Shown: positions 46,403 through 55,859, counted from the first letter of the stretch. The stretch is DNA of 64,000 nucleotides from Rhizobium leguminosarum (GCF_004123835.1 NZ_MZMU01000011.1:62001-126000), one strand, 5' to 3'. Program-made: numbers and translations. The notes: generated by a model not told the origin, from the letters alone.

Positions 46403-46431
46403 AAAGCGGCCCGGAAACCGGGCCGCTTTTT
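46403..46431 (+). terminator. Terminator after gap
   Basis: AAGCGGCCCGG-AAA-CCGGGCCGCTT forms an 11-bp stem with a three-base loop, followed by TTTTT. Confidence 0.9.
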
Positions 46432-46630
46432 GTTGCTGTGCCTTCGAACGACACCAGCCTTCCCTGCTCTGGTATCTTTTCGTCCATCGCCGGGATGGGA
46501 TCTGTTAGGATAACTCAGCTGGACATTCCAGAATGCCCAGTTTCCTCGCGCCTCATCGGCCGCCGGCCAGGCGCGGAACGCCAATACCCGTGCGGTAGCA
46601 CTGATGCCCGCATGAAAATGTGAGAGATGG

Positions 46631-46945
46631 ATGGATTATTTTACCGTTGAAATCGCCGGCCGCGCCGTTGCCAGTTTTCGCTCGGAAAATCACGAGGAAG
46701 CGACGCATTTCTTCGAGGCGGAAGACTTTCGCGACGATCTGACCGTCCTGGAATCCGAAGGCAAGCCTCTTTGGGACCGCAAAGCGGCCCTGAGCTTACG
46801 CAAGGCAACGGCCGAGGAAGCAAGCGAAGTCGAGCACGCCTATGAATTCGACGATGATCCCGAACGGACCATCGAGGACGAGTTCGTCGTATTCCTGGTC
46901 CCGGTCGCGGATCTGACCGACGAGAGCGAGGAAACAGAAGACTGA
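46631..46945 (+). CDS. Small acidic protein of unknown function
   Basis: 104 residues starting MDYFTVEIAGRAVASFRSEN, with the last third strongly acidic (DDDPERTIEDEFVVFLVPV...DESEETED). About 30 of 104 residues are Asp or Glu. The ATG has GAGAGATGG before it, a fair ribosome binding site. It resembles no family I recognise. It sits between gap and a small membrane protein on the same strand; a terminator after gap makes independent transcription likely. Confidence 0.72.
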   Translation: MDYFTVEIAGRAVASFRSENHEEATHFFEAEDFRDDLTVLESEGKPLWDRKAALSLRKATAEEASEVEHAYEFDDDPERTIEDEFVVFLVPVADLTDESEETED

Positions 46946-47194
46946 CCGACGATCCGCATCTTTTTCCGGTTTTGAAGTCATATAGAAGCGCCGCCGTTCG
47001 CAGGACAGGATGGCGGTGCAGTTGAGGCTGCCTCGGGTTCGAATTCGATAGACGTCCCTGCGCGAAACCATCATCGACGAATTCCCTGGCCGCAAGGATG
47101 GATCACGGGTTGGCAATCCGCTGGCCAAGCGTGCTAGATTGAGGAAATGCACAGCGCTGCACAATGGCTAAAATGAGCCAAGTGGAGGTGATAA

Positions 47195-47374
47195 ATGGTA
47201 GAGGCACAAAAACGCTTGTCCCACACCACCCTCAAACGGCGGCAGCGGTTTCACCCCAAGCGCGACGTCAGACCTGCCGTGCTGGCAAAGGCTAATCGTC
47301 TGGTCATCTGGGTCGCCGCGTTCATAGGCCTCTCGTTTCTCGCCATCGTCATACTTCAGGCAGTGTTGGGATAG
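47195..47374 (+). CDS. 59-residue single-span membrane protein
   Basis: ATG with a near-perfect ribosome binding site (GTGGAGGTGATAA). The N-terminal 35 residues are strongly basic (LKRRQRFHPKRDVRPAVL), then one hydrophobic stretch (LVIWVAAFIGLSFLAIVILQ) close to the C-terminus. It is below usual gene-calling length. It is a positive-inside tail-anchored type; a regulator or assembly factor of a membrane complex would fit. The next gene is the K+/H+ antiporter, but 490 bases away. Unknown function. Confidence 0.7.
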   Translation: MVEAQKRLSHTTLKRRQRFHPKRDVRPAVLAKANRLVIWVAAFIGLSFLAIVILQAVLG

Positions 47375-47865
47375 CAGAGCAAGGGCCGGCCGCTTCTGGC
47401 ACAAAACTACAGCCGGGGCTCTCGCTGGGCGGCCGGCATTTCCACCCGATATCGAAAAATCTCAGCGTTCATTTTCCCCGCTCTCCGCATCCGCGCGTGC
47501 AATCCATTCTTCCCGTCATTGGACAAGCAAACGGGCCGCGTGAAAGGAGGAGCGCGTCTTATTCTGTTGCCATTCGCAGATACCGGCAGGAAAAATCCGT
47601 GCCTGTCTCTTTTGCCCTGCTCTCGCCTGATTTTCCTATACATTCTTTATAGAGAATTTCTCCCGTAGCATTCCGTGTCGGTTGGCCGTCCGGCAGCCGT
47701 TCAGCAGCATGATGCAGCATCGCGACGAGGTTAAGCCGCAAGGCCTACCCTTCTCTGACGTTTTGCCGTTTACTGACGGATCGCCACGCGTGACGGAGGG
47801 GTTGAATAAAGGCGGATCGGCCGGGGCGGCTGTGTTCGCGAAGCAGTCGATGGAAAGGGGTGGGC
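47375..47865. other. 490-bp gene-free stretch upstream of the antiporter
   Basis: Low-GC islands (TATACATTCTTTATAGAG near 47637-47655) suggest promoter sequence. Open frames here lack ribosome binding sites or run into antiporter shadows. The region shows no repeat I recognise. Confidence 0.5.
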
Positions 47866-49740
47866 ATGGAAGCGTTCTATATCGTGGTGCTGGTTTCGAC
47901 GGCGCTCGTGCTTCTTGCCGCTTTTTCGAGCCTGCTCGCCTTCCGCTTCGGCGCTCCCCTGCTGCTGCTCTTCCTGATGATCGGCCTTGCCGCGGGCGTC
48001 GATGGCCTCGGCATCGAGTTCAGCAACAATTATCTCGCCTATATTCTCGGCTCCATCGCGCTGGCCGTCATCCTCTTCGATTCCGGCTTCGGCACGCCGA
48101 TGCAGGCCTTCCGGCTGGCGGCCGTGCCCTCTCTGGCGCTCGCCTCGGTCGGTGTGCTGATCACCGCCTCGCTCTTTGCCTTCGCCGCCATGTGGCTTTT
48201 GAATTTCACCTGGCTGGAAGGTCTGCTGCTCGGCTCGATCGTCGCATCGACGGATGCCGCCGCCGTCTTCTTCCTGTTGCGCATCGGCGGCATCAACATC
48301 CGCGACAAGGTGCGCTCGACGCTGGAAGTCGAATCCGGCACCAACGACCCGATGGCGATCTTCCTCACCATCGCCCTCGTCGAGGTGCTGGCGAGCGGCG
48401 AGCGTTACGCCGGCATCAATATCGGCATGCTCGCCATGTTCGTGCAGCAGATGGGCCTCGGCGTCATTCTCGGCCTGCTCGGCGGCATGATGATCGTGCT
48501 GATCGTCAGCAAGCTCGATACCGATCGCGGCCTGACGCCGATCTTCGTGCTGGCGCTTGCTCTTCTCGTCTTTTCCTTCACCGGCGCGGTTGGCGGCAGC
48601 GGCTTCCTCGCCGTCTATGTCGCCGGTATCTACGCCGGAAACCGGAAGATGCAGGCAATCGGCACCATCAAGCGCTTCCAGGACGGCATGACCTGGCTGG
48701 CGCAGATCATCATGTTCCTGGTGCTCGGCCTGCTCGCCACGCCGTCGCAATTCCCTGTCATCATTGTGCCGGCCATCCTGCTCGCCCTCTTCCTGATCTT
48801 CGTCGCCCGGCCGTTGGCGATCTGGCTGTCGCTGCTTCCCTTCGATTACACGCAGCAGGAAATCGGCTTCGTTGCCTGGGTCGGCCTGCGCGGCGCCGTC
48901 TCCATCCTGCTTGCCATCATGCCGATCCTCGGCGGGCTGGAAAACGGCCAGATCTATTTCAACACCGCCTTCATCATCGTGCTGGTCTCGCTGCTCCTCC
49001 AGGGCTGGACGATCAAACCCGTCGCCAAGAAGCTCGGGCTGATCATTCCGCCGCGCATCGGCGCCGTCGACAAGGTCGAGGTCGACCTGCCGGGCGCGGC
49101 CAACCACGAACTGCTCTCCTACCGCGTCATCAAGGATAGCCCGGTGCTGCGCGGCGAGCGCATTCCGCGCTGGGCGACCCCCTCGCTCGTCATCCGCGAC
49201 GGCAAGTCGATGCGCTATCAATATGCCGGGCGGCTGCGCGAGCACGATCTCGTCTACCTCTTCATCGTGCCGAGCTATTCCCGCCTGCTCGACCGGCTCT
49301 TCGCCAGCCGGGCGCCGGTGGACGACGACGATGCAGAATTCTTCGGGGCCTTCGCGCTCTCTCCCGCCCGCCCCGCCGCCGATCTCGACGCCGCCTATGG
49401 CCCCGGCCTGCTCAACGAATCCGAAAAGGGCCTGACGATCGCCGAATTGATGCGACAGCGCCTCGGCGGCAAGGCCGATTATGCCGACCGCGTCCGCCTC
49501 GGCTCGATCATCCTCATCGTCCGCGATCTCGACGAGCACGATCACATCACCTCCGTCGGCATGTCGCTCGAAGCAGTCGAACCAGCAATTACGCTGCCGA
49601 TCTTCCTCAATCTCAAGGACATCATCCAGCGCATCCGCGACCGACTGAAAGGACGCCGGAACCGGGAAACCGTAGCCTCCGAAAGCCCGCCGAAACCGCC
49701 GGCCGGACGCGACGAAGGCACACGCGAAAACGGCCGCTGA
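47866..49740 (+). CDS. Potassium/proton antiporter, NhaP2/CvrA type
   Basis: 624 residues. An N-terminal CPA1-type transporter domain with about 12-13 membrane segments covers residues 1-400, including [33 protein letters not shown], and [17 protein letters not shown] with the ion-binding Asp. The C-terminal cytoplasmic part (about 400-600) contains TrkA_C and CorC_HlyC-like segments ([21 protein letters not shown]). SD GGAAAGGGG precedes the ATG at 47866. Likely acts in K+ or Na+ export and pH control. Confidence 0.92.
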   Translation: MEAFYIVVLVSTALVLLAAFSSLLAFRFGAPLLLLFLMIGLAAGVDGLGIEFSNNYLAYILGSIALAVILFDSGFGTPMQAFRLAAVPSLALASVGVLITASLFAFAAMWLLNFTWLEGLLLGSIVASTDAAAVFFLLRIGGINIRDKVRSTLEVESGTNDPMAIFLTIALVEVLASGERYAGINIGMLAMFVQQMGLGVILGLLGGMMIVLIVSKLDTDRGLTPIFVLALALLVFSFTGAVGGSGFLAVYVAGIYAGNRKMQAIGTIKRFQDGMTWLAQIIMFLVLGLLATPSQFPVIIVPAILLALFLIFVARPLAIWLSLLPFDYTQQEIGFVAWVGLRGAVSILLAIMPILGGLENGQIYFNTAFIIVLVSLLLQGWTIKPVAKKLGLIIPPRIGAVDKVEVDLPGAANHELLSYRVIKDSPVLRGERIPRWATPSLVIRDGKSMRYQYAGRLREHDLVYLFIVPSYSRLLDRLFASRAPVDDDDAEFFGAFALSPARPAADLDAAYGPGLLNESEKGLTIAELMRQRLGGKADYADRVRLGSIILIVRDLDEHDHITSVGMSLEAVEPAITLPIFLNLKDIIQRIRDRLKGRRNRETVASESPPKPPAGRDEGTRENGR

Positions 49741-49810
49741 ACGCCTTGCGTCTCGAATGATCCTTGCTATGTTCGGCGCAACTTTCGCCAACCACGACAG
49801 GATCCTCCCC

Positions 49811-51013
49811 ATGCCTTCTTTCAAGACCCTCGACGATCTTTCCGACATCCGCGGCAAGCGCGTTCTCGTCCGCGTCGACCTCAACGTCCCGGTGAAAGAC
49901 GGCAAGGTCACCGATGTGACGCGTATCGAGCGTGTGGCGCCGACGATCCTTGAATTGTCCGAAAAGGGTGCCAAGGTGATCCTACTGGCCCATTTTGGCC
50001 GGCCGAAGGATGGCCCTTCGCCGGATCTGTCGCTGTCGCTGATTGCCCCTTCCGTTGAGGAAGTGCTTGATCATCCCGTGCTGACGGCCTCCGACTGCAT
50101 CGGCGAAGCCGCCGCCTCCGCCGTTGCCGCGATGAATGACGGCGATATCCTGCTTCTGGAAAACACCCGCTTCCACAAGGGCGAGGAAAAGAACGACGCA
50201 GACTTCACCAAGGCGCTTGCCGCCAATGGCGACATCTATGTCAACGACGCCTTTTCGGCCGCCCACCGCGCCCATGCCTCGACCGAGGGTCTTGCCCATC
50301 ACCTGCCGGCCCATGCCGGCCGCACCATGCAGGCCGAGCTGGAGGCGCTGGAGAAGGGCCTCGGTGATCCCGCTCGCCCTGTCGTCGCGATCGTCGGCGG
50401 CGCCAAGGTCTCCACCAAGATCGACCTGTTGATGAACCTCGTGAAGAAGGTCGATGCGCTCGTCATCGGCGGCGGCATGGCCAATACCTTCATCGCCGCC
50501 CGCGGCACCAATGTCGGCAAGTCGCTCTGCGAACACGATCTCGCCGAAACCGCCAGGCAGATCATGATCGAGGCCGCGACCGCCGGCTGCGCCATCATCC
50601 TGCCCGAGGATGGCGTGATTGCCCGCGAGTTCAAGGCGGGTGCCGCCAACGAGACGGTCGATATCAACGCCATTCCTGCCGATGCCATGGTGCTGGATGT
50701 CGGCCCGAAATCCGTTGAGGCCATCAACGCCTGGATCGAACGCGCCGCAACCCTGGTCTGGAACGGCCCGCTCGGCGCCTTTGAGATCGCACCCTTCGAT
50801 GCTGCGACGGTCGCTGCTGCGAAATTCGCCGCTGGGCGCACGGTAGCCGGCAAGCTCACCTCCGTTGCCGGCGGCGGCGACACCGTCTCGGCGCTCAACC
50901 ATGCCGGCGTTGCCGACGATTTCACCTATGTCTCGACCGCCGGCGGCGCCTTCCTCGAATGGATGGAAGGCAAAGAGCTTCCCGGCGTCGCCGTCCTCAA
51001 CGCTGCTAAATAG
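49811..51013 (+). CDS. pgk: Phosphoglycerate kinase
   Basis: 400 residues. [46 protein letters not shown] and the ATP-binding [13 protein letters not shown] are all in place. The start at 49811 ([10 protein letters not shown]) is conserved; the 18 upstream residues are dropped. It follows the antiporter by 70 bases and ends 37 bases before a terminator. Confidence 0.97.
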   Translation: MPSFKTLDDLSDIRGKRVLVRVDLNVPVKDGKVTDVTRIERVAPTILELSEKGAKVILLAHFGRPKDGPSPDLSLSLIAPSVEEVLDHPVLTASDCIGEAAASAVAAMNDGDILLLENTRFHKGEEKNDADFTKALAANGDIYVNDAFSAAHRAHASTEGLAHHLPAHAGRTMQAELEALEKGLGDPARPVVAIVGGAKVSTKIDLLMNLVKKVDALVIGGGMANTFIAARGTNVGKSLCEHDLAETARQIMIEAATAGCAIILPEDGVIAREFKAGAANETVDINAIPADAMVLDVGPKSVEAINAWIERAATLVWNGPLGAFEIAPFDAATVAAAKFAAGRTVAGKLTSVAGGGDTVSALNHAGVADDFTYVSTAGGAFLEWMEGKELPGVAVLNAAK

Positions 51014-51050
51014 TCGCCAACACCGATTTCGCAGATTTTACATGTGCATA

Positions 51051-51085
51051 GACCGTGGAAAGAAAAACAGCTTCCGCGGTCTTTT
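51051..51085 (+). terminator. Terminator after pgk
   Basis: GACCGTGGAA (51051-51060) pairs over 10 bp with TTCCGCGGTC (51072-51081; one G-U), and TTTT follows. Confidence 0.8.
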
Positions 51086-51116
51086 GCTCAGATGATGAAA
51101 AATATCCCAGATTTTC

Positions 51117-51143
51117 AAACGATTGAATTCAATTCAATCGTTT
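51117..51143. promoter_or_regulatory. 27-bp perfect palindrome upstream of fba
   Basis: AAACGATTGAA (51117-51127) and TTCAATCGTTT (51133-51143) are perfect inverted 11-base arms around TTCAA. It lies 97 bases before the fba start, just upstream of the likely promoter region (CTTAGC...CTATAA near 51150-51178). This form is typical of a dimeric repressor operator; I cannot name the factor. Confidence 0.6.
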
Positions 51144-51239
51144 CAATGACTTAGCCTTCCATTTTCCTCGCTATAAACTTCTGTTATCCGCGTTCTATAT
51201 TCCTGAAGTGCCGATGTTTATTGTTGTGGAGAGAACGAA

Positions 51240-52265
51240 ATGAGCGAACGACTGGAAGACATTGCAGTGCAGATGGTTACGGGCGGCCGGGGGCTGCTCG
51301 CCGCCGATGAATCGACCTCCACCATCAAGAAGCGTTTCGACGCGATCAATCTCGAATCGACCGAAACCAGCCGGCGCGACTACCGCGAAATGCTCTTCCG
51401 CTCCGACGAAGCGATGAAGAAATACATCTCCGGCGTCATCCTCTTCGAAGAGACCCTGTTCCAGAAGGCCGCGGACGGCACACCCTTCGTCGATATCATC
51501 CGCGCAGCCGGCGCCATCCCCGGCATCAAGGTCGATACAGGCGCCAAGCCGATGGCCAAATATCCCGCTGAAACCATCACCGAAGGCCTCGACGGCCTCC
51601 GCGAGCGACTTGCCAGATATTATGAAGCCGGCGCCCGCTTCGCCAAGTGGCGCGGCGTCATTGCCATCTCGTCGACCTTGCCGACCCGCGGTTCCGTCCG
51701 CGCCAACGCTCAGGCGCTTGCTCGTTATGCCGCACTTTGCCAGGAAGCCGGGATCGTTCCGATCGTCGAGCCGGAATGCCTGATGGACGGCAAACCGGGC
51801 GACCACAATATCGACCGCTGCGCCGAAGTCACCGAATCCACGCTGCGCATCGTTTTCGAGGAACTCGCCGATGCCCGCGTCAACCTCGAAGGCATGATCC
51901 TCAAGCCGAACATGGTGATCGACGGCAAGAACGCCCGCAAGGCCTCGGTCGCGGAAGTTGCTGAACGCACCGTCAAGGTGCTGAAGGCGACCGTTCCTCC
52001 TGCTGTTCCCGGCATCGCCTTCCTTTCCGGCGGCCAGACGACCGAAGAGGCGACAGCCCATCTTTCGGCGATCAATGCCAGCGGCGACCTGCCCTGGTTC
52101 GTCACCTTCTCCTACGGCCGCGCCCTGCAGGACAGCGCGCTCAGGGCCTGGAACGGCAAGCAGGAAAACGTCGCTGCCGGCCAACGCGAATTCACCCACC
52201 GCGCCGAGATGAACAGCCTTGCCGCCAAGGGCAACTGGAAGAAAGACCTGGAAAAGGCCGCCTGA
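51240..52265 (+). CDS. fbaB: Class I fructose-bisphosphate aldolase
   Basis: 341 residues of the Schiff-base aldolase type. GRGLLAADESTSTIKKRF at the start and KWRGVIAISSTLPTRGSV, IVEPECLMDG, LEGMILKPNMVIDGK (the lysine site), and GIAFLSGGQTTEEATAHLSA are intact. It ends with the tail typical of this group. The palindrome just upstream suggests carbon-dependent control. Together with tkt, gap and pgk it forms a loose central-carbon cluster. Confidence 0.96.
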   Translation: MSERLEDIAVQMVTGGRGLLAADESTSTIKKRFDAINLESTETSRRDYREMLFRSDEAMKKYISGVILFEETLFQKAADGTPFVDIIRAAGAIPGIKVDTGAKPMAKYPAETITEGLDGLRERLARYYEAGARFAKWRGVIAISSTLPTRGSVRANAQALARYAALCQEAGIVPIVEPECLMDGKPGDHNIDRCAEVTESTLRIVFEELADARVNLEGMILKPNMVIDGKNARKASVAEVAERTVKVLKATVPPAVPGIAFLSGGQTTEEATAHLSAINASGDLPWFVTFSYGRALQDSALRAWNGKQENVAAGQREFTHRAEMNSLAAKGNWKKDLEKAA

Positions 52266-52674
52266 GTTTTTTGGAGCTTGGGATTCCGGGCGGAGCGGCA
52301 ACCACAACGTTGCCGCTCCTGTCCGATCCCCTTCGCCTCCCCCACCTGTGCCTGTCACATTGGGGGAGAAGCGCAGCGCCGCCACATACCCCTTCCCCCA
52401 GCGGGGAGAAGATGCCGGCAGGCAGATGAGGGGGTGAGCAGCAAAGCTGCGAATGCGCTGAGCGTCAGCGAAGGGCAATAACGAATCACGCGCCGTGTGG
52501 CCCCTTATCCGACCCTTCGGGCCACCTTCTCCCCGCTGGGGAGAAGAGCGAGCAAGAAAACCAACCCAGCGCCCAATCACACACATCCCTCATCATTGTC
52601 ACGGCGACAAGAAACCGCTTCGTCCCGTCAAAGTCCGTGATTATTCATAGCGGCCCGCCACAACAGGAGCCGCG
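52266..52674. other. 409-bp gene-free region with a mosaic repeat
   Basis: Most of it (52388-52548) is the second full-length mosaic repeat. The part before it (52330-52375, CCCCACCTGTGCCTGTCACATTGGGGG) resembles a fragment of the tilS-type palindrome. The last 120 bases hold the PhzF upstream region. No gene seen. Confidence 0.65.
52388..52548. repeat. RIME-like mosaic repeat, full-length copy 2
   Basis: Arms at about 52391-52440 and 52499-52548 (CTTCTCCCCGCTGGGGAG, GGATGAGGGGG-like) enclose a 58-base core containing GCGCTGAGCGTCAGCG. The core equals the reverse complement of the one near 15.4 kb, with scattered changes, so the two elements are inverted relative to each other. Confidence 0.85.
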
Positions 52675-53598
52675 ATGAACACCATCTCCTACGTCACCGT
52701 CGATGTCTTCACCTCCACCCGCTTCGAGGGCAATCCGCTTGCCGTTATCTCCGATGCCCGCGGTCTGAGCGATGCGGCGATGCAAAAGATCGCCACCGAG
52801 TTCAATTATTCCGAAGTCACCTTCGTCCTGCCGCCGGAAGACGTTCAAAATTCCGCTCGCGTGCGCATCTTCACCCCGACGATGGAAATACCCTTTGCCG
52901 GCCATCCGAACGTCGGCACAGCCTATGTGCTTGGCCAGCAGGCGGAGATTTTCGGCAAGCCGGTCGGCGATACGCTGCGTTTCGAGGAAAAGGCCGGCAT
53001 CGTCGAAGTCAGCCTGAAACGCAGCGGCGGAAAGGTTGCTGCTGCCGCCATCCGCGCGCCGCAGCCGCTGACGATCGGCGACACCATAGCCGCGCAAACC
53101 ATCGCCGGCTGCGTCTCGCTCGACCCCAGCGTCATCGTCGACACCACCCATGCCCCGCTCTTTGCCTCGGTCGGCCTGAACTTCGCCATCGCACAGCTGA
53201 ACGGGCTCGAAGCGCTGGCCGCCGCCCGCCCGAACCTTGCCGGGTTCCAGGCAGCTGCCGGCCGCCAGACGACCAGCGGCCACGACTTCTCGCTCTTCCT
53301 TTATGTGAGGACAGCCGAAAATCCGTGGAATATTCGCGCCCGCATGTTTGCGCCCCTCGATAACGTGCCCGAAGATCCGGCAACGGGCAGCGCTTCGGCG
53401 GCACTCGGCGCCTATCTCGTCTCGCTTGCGCCGGAGGCCGATATGAACGTCCGCATCACCATTGAACAGGGCGTCGAAATGGGCCGCCGCAGCGTCATCA
53501 CCCTTGATGTCGTGAAATCCAACGGCATCGTCACCGATGTCGTCATCTCGGGAGGCTGCGTTTCCGTCATGCGCGGAGAAATTAGCTTGCAAGATTGA
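52675..53598 (+). CDS. PhzF-family isomerase/epimerase
   Basis: 307 residues. The PhzF signature DVFTSTRFEGNPLAVI with ligand Glu near residue 46 (FNYSEVTFVLPPE), PFAGHPNVGTAYVL and EDPATGSASAALGAYLV identify the family of diaminopimelate-epimerase-like proteins. The trans-2,3-dihydro-3-hydroxyanthranilate isomerase role applies only in phenazine clusters, and no such genes are near, so the substrate is unknown. Confidence 0.92.
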   Translation: MNTISYVTVDVFTSTRFEGNPLAVISDARGLSDAAMQKIATEFNYSEVTFVLPPEDVQNSARVRIFTPTMEIPFAGHPNVGTAYVLGQQAEIFGKPVGDTLRFEEKAGIVEVSLKRSGGKVAAAAIRAPQPLTIGDTIAAQTIAGCVSLDPSVIVDTTHAPLFASVGLNFAIAQLNGLEALAAARPNLAGFQAAAGRQTTSGHDFSLFLYVRTAENPWNIRARMFAPLDNVPEDPATGSASAALGAYLVSLAPEADMNVRITIEQGVEMGRRSVITLDVVKSNGIVTDVVISGGCVSVMRGEISLQD

Positions 53599-53620
53599 CG
53601 GTCGCAGCCCGGACCGGGGG

Positions 53621-53785
53621 CTACATCAGGAAATCGCGCGAAAGCAGAGCCACTGCCCAGACGGCGAAAGCGATCAGCGCGAGCTTCCAGAAATCCATTC
53701 GCCGCCTGAGGCCGGGAAGCCCGAGCGGCTTGATCAGCTGTATCGCCATGGCAAGGATGAGCAGCAAGGCTATCAGCTTTGTCAT
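53621..53785 (-). CDS. 54-residue two-span membrane protein
   Basis: Read on the minus strand from ATG at 53785: MTKLIALLLILAMAIQLIKP, a short loop with GLPGLRRRMDFWK, then LALIAFAVWAVALLSRDFL. The hydrophobicity profile gives two membrane helices with a basic loop. Start and stop are clean, and it lies antisense to no gene. Similar small proteins are annotated in other rhizobia, from memory. Unknown function. Confidence 0.72.
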   Translation of the reverse strand: MTKLIALLLILAMAIQLIKPLGLPGLRRRMDFWKLALIAFAVWAVALLSRDFLM

Positions 53786-53956
53786 GCTTTATTTTTTCCG
53801 TTTTTCGGAATGTCACAGGACGGACATTTTTCCGCGCGAACACAGGATCTCGACACGCCGTAAAGACATTCCGGGGCACAATCAATCATCTTGAGGCTGG
53901 GCTGACGCAGGTCCTGCCTTATGTCATTGCAAATCGCTAAGACCGAGTCTGGGGAA

Positions 53957-55255
53957 ATGAAGAGAAATCTGCTGTCCGTCGCCGCGCTGCTCTTTGGCAC
54001 GCTCTTCCTTTTCATGGGCAACGGCCTGCAGGGCATCCTGCTTCCCGTGCGCGGCAATCTCGAAGGCTACGCGACGACGACGCTCGGCCTGCTCGGAACC
54101 TCGTGGGCGGGAGGCTTCGTCATTGGCTGCCTGGTTGCGCCGAAGATCGTCCGTCGCGTCGGCCATGTGCGTGCCTTTTCCGGCTTTATCTCGGTCATCG
54201 CCATCATCGCGCTGGTCAGCGGTATCATCATCGATCCGGTCTGGTGGGTGGTCCTGCGCGCCGTCACCGGCTTCTCCACCGCCGGCACGTCGATGATCAT
54301 TGAAAGCTGGCTGAACGAGCGCGCCAGCAACGAGAGCCGCGGCATGATCTTCTCACTCTATATCGGCATCACACTCATCGGCGTCGTCGGCGGCCAGATG
54401 ATGATCCCGCTCGAGGATGTGCGCACGCCGGTGCTGTTCATGATCTGCGGCATTTTCTATTGCATCGCCATGCTGCCGACGACGCTGTCGACCGCCGCTT
54501 CGCCGCAACCGCTGAAGGCGGTGCGCCTCGATCTGCCGGCGCTCTATCGCAACTCGCCGGTCTCCTGCCTCGGCATCCTGCTCGTCGGCATCGCCAACGG
54601 TGCCTACGGCACGCTCGCCCCTGTATTCGGCGCCGGCGCCGGCCTCTCCGACGCCAGCATCGCCGTCATGATGAGCGCCACCATCTTCGCCGGGGCGGTG
54701 ATGCAGCTGCCGGCCGGCCGGCTTTCCGATCGCATCGACCGGCGTTACGTGCTCGCCGCCATGTCGGGGATCGCCGCCCTTGCCGGCCTGCTGATCTTCC
54801 TGCTCCACCCGACGTCGCCCGCTTTGCTGATCGGGCTCGTCGTCCTTTACGGCGCCGTGGCGAATACGCTCTATCCGATCGCCGTCGCCCACGCGAACGA
54901 CTTCGCGGCGTCGGAGGATTTCGTCAAGGTCTCGGGCGGCTTGCTGCTGCTCTATGGCATCGGTACGGTGATCGGCCCGACGCTCAGCGGTCCCGTCATG
55001 TCGGCGATCACTCCGCATGCGCTTTTCCTCGTCACCGCCATCGCCCATGTGCTGATCACCGTTTATGCCATCATCAGGAGCCGCATCCGGGCCGCGGTCC
55101 CCGCCAGCGACCGAGACGCCTACACCACGATCCCGACCGGCACCTCGGCGATCCTGACACCGCAAAGCATGTCGCTTGCCGATCGCGGCGCCGGCAAACC
55201 TCCCGAAACCGGAAAGTCTCCCGAAAGCGACGATCCTGCTGTAAAGTTTGGTTAG
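53957..55255 (+). CDS. Major facilitator superfamily transporter
   Basis: 432 residues and twelve predicted helices. Family motifs: GYATTTLGLLGTSWAGGFVIGC, RAVTGFSTAGTSMIIESWLNERA (TM5 motif C region of the drug/YcaD-like MFS) and LSDRIDRRYVLAAMSG. It resembles the YcaD/MFS_1 group. The start at 53957 follows CTGGGGAA. A hydrophilic C-terminal tail of about 40 residues. The substrate is unknown. Confidence 0.9.
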   Translation: MKRNLLSVAALLFGTLFLFMGNGLQGILLPVRGNLEGYATTTLGLLGTSWAGGFVIGCLVAPKIVRRVGHVRAFSGFISVIAIIALVSGIIIDPVWWVVLRAVTGFSTAGTSMIIESWLNERASNESRGMIFSLYIGITLIGVVGGQMMIPLEDVRTPVLFMICGIFYCIAMLPTTLSTAASPQPLKAVRLDLPALYRNSPVSCLGILLVGIANGAYGTLAPVFGAGAGLSDASIAVMMSATIFAGAVMQLPAGRLSDRIDRRYVLAAMSGIAALAGLLIFLLHPTSPALLIGLVVLYGAVANTLYPIAVAHANDFAASEDFVKVSGGLLLLYGIGTVIGPTLSGPVMSAITPHALFLVTAIAHVLITVYAIIRSRIRAAVPASDRDAYTTIPTGTSAILTPQSMSLADRGAGKPPETGKSPESDDPAVKFG

Positions 55256-55276
55256 GCAGCGAACGGAGGACGAACC

Positions 55277-55468
55277 ATGAGCTTCATCGATGATGACCGG
55301 CCGCAGAAGAAAGTCGCCCATGAGATCGGCACCGATCTCTCCATGCTTTCGGTCGACGAATTGAAGGCGCGGGTGGAATTGCTGAAGACGGAGATCGCCC
55401 GTCTCGAGGCCGAGGCCGCCCGCAAAGCCTCCGGGCGGCAGGCGGCGGAAAGCTTCTTCCGCTCGTGA
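55277..55468 (+). CDS. DUF1192 small coiled-coil protein
   Basis: 63 residues: MSFIDDDRPQKKVAHEIGTD, then LSMLSVDELKARVELLKTEI and a short helical tail, the DUF1192 pattern. It follows the MFS gene by 21 bases with GGAGG before the ATG, so it is probably co-transcribed. Function unknown; conserved in alphaproteobacteria near rcdA. Confidence 0.9.
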   Translation: MSFIDDDRPQKKVAHEIGTDLSMLSVDELKARVELLKTEIARLEAEAARKASGRQAAESFFRS

Positions 55469-55859
55469 TCCGATAAAAACCCCGAAAAACAAGGCTATAG
55501 GCGGATAAAATAGCCCGCCTCAAGTCTTAATCCGGCACAATGTTAATAAAATATTAAGCTTTATAAGGTATTACTGTATTCATCCGGATTTCCTCTGGAT
55601 CTCAGACAGTTTTCCAAGCGGTGAATTGGTCTGATTTTTCTCCCTGTTTTACCTTGAGAGCCGCGTTTGCGGCTCTTCTTTTTCCTATGGCCGGCGCACT
55701 TCCACGAAACTGTGGAGATTAACCCTTTCTTAAGAAACGGCTTGCGCATTTGGGCTAATGATACCATCTTAAAGTCATAAAGACCGGGCCTGGAAACTTT
55801 TCCATCGGCGCCGGCGTTACCTGAATATATGTAGCTGCGTGCGAACAGGGACTATTGCG
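55469..55859. other. 390-bp gene-free region with a terminator; possible small RNA
   Basis: AT-rich (TGTTAATAAAATATTAAGC near 55538-55560) and ending its first half in a strong terminator (55656-55685). A transcript of about 100-200 nt could therefore end here, with TTTCTCCCTG before the terminator as a possible anti-Shine-Dalgarno site. The second half holds the rcdA promoter region. No open frame with a ribosome binding site. Confidence 0.45.
55656..55685 (+). terminator. Strong orphan terminator
   Basis: AGAGCCGC-GTTT-GCGGCTCT is an 8-bp stem with a four-base loop, followed by TCTTTTTCC. It is 190 bases after the DUF1192 stop, farther than usual for a gene's own terminator. Confidence 0.8.

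Noticed and set aside
47030..47050. GGTTCGAATTC resembling a tRNA T-loop
   Set aside because: No acceptor or anticodon stems can be built around it, so no tRNA.
47770..49974. 734-residue minus-strand frame over the antiporter
   Set aside because: Antisense shadow of the antiporter and the start of pgk; composition is low-complexity and rich in Glu, Asp, Gln and His.
52675..53598. Phenazine biosynthesis by the PhzF protein
   Set aside because: No other phenazine genes are nearby, and PhzF homologues are common outside such clusters.
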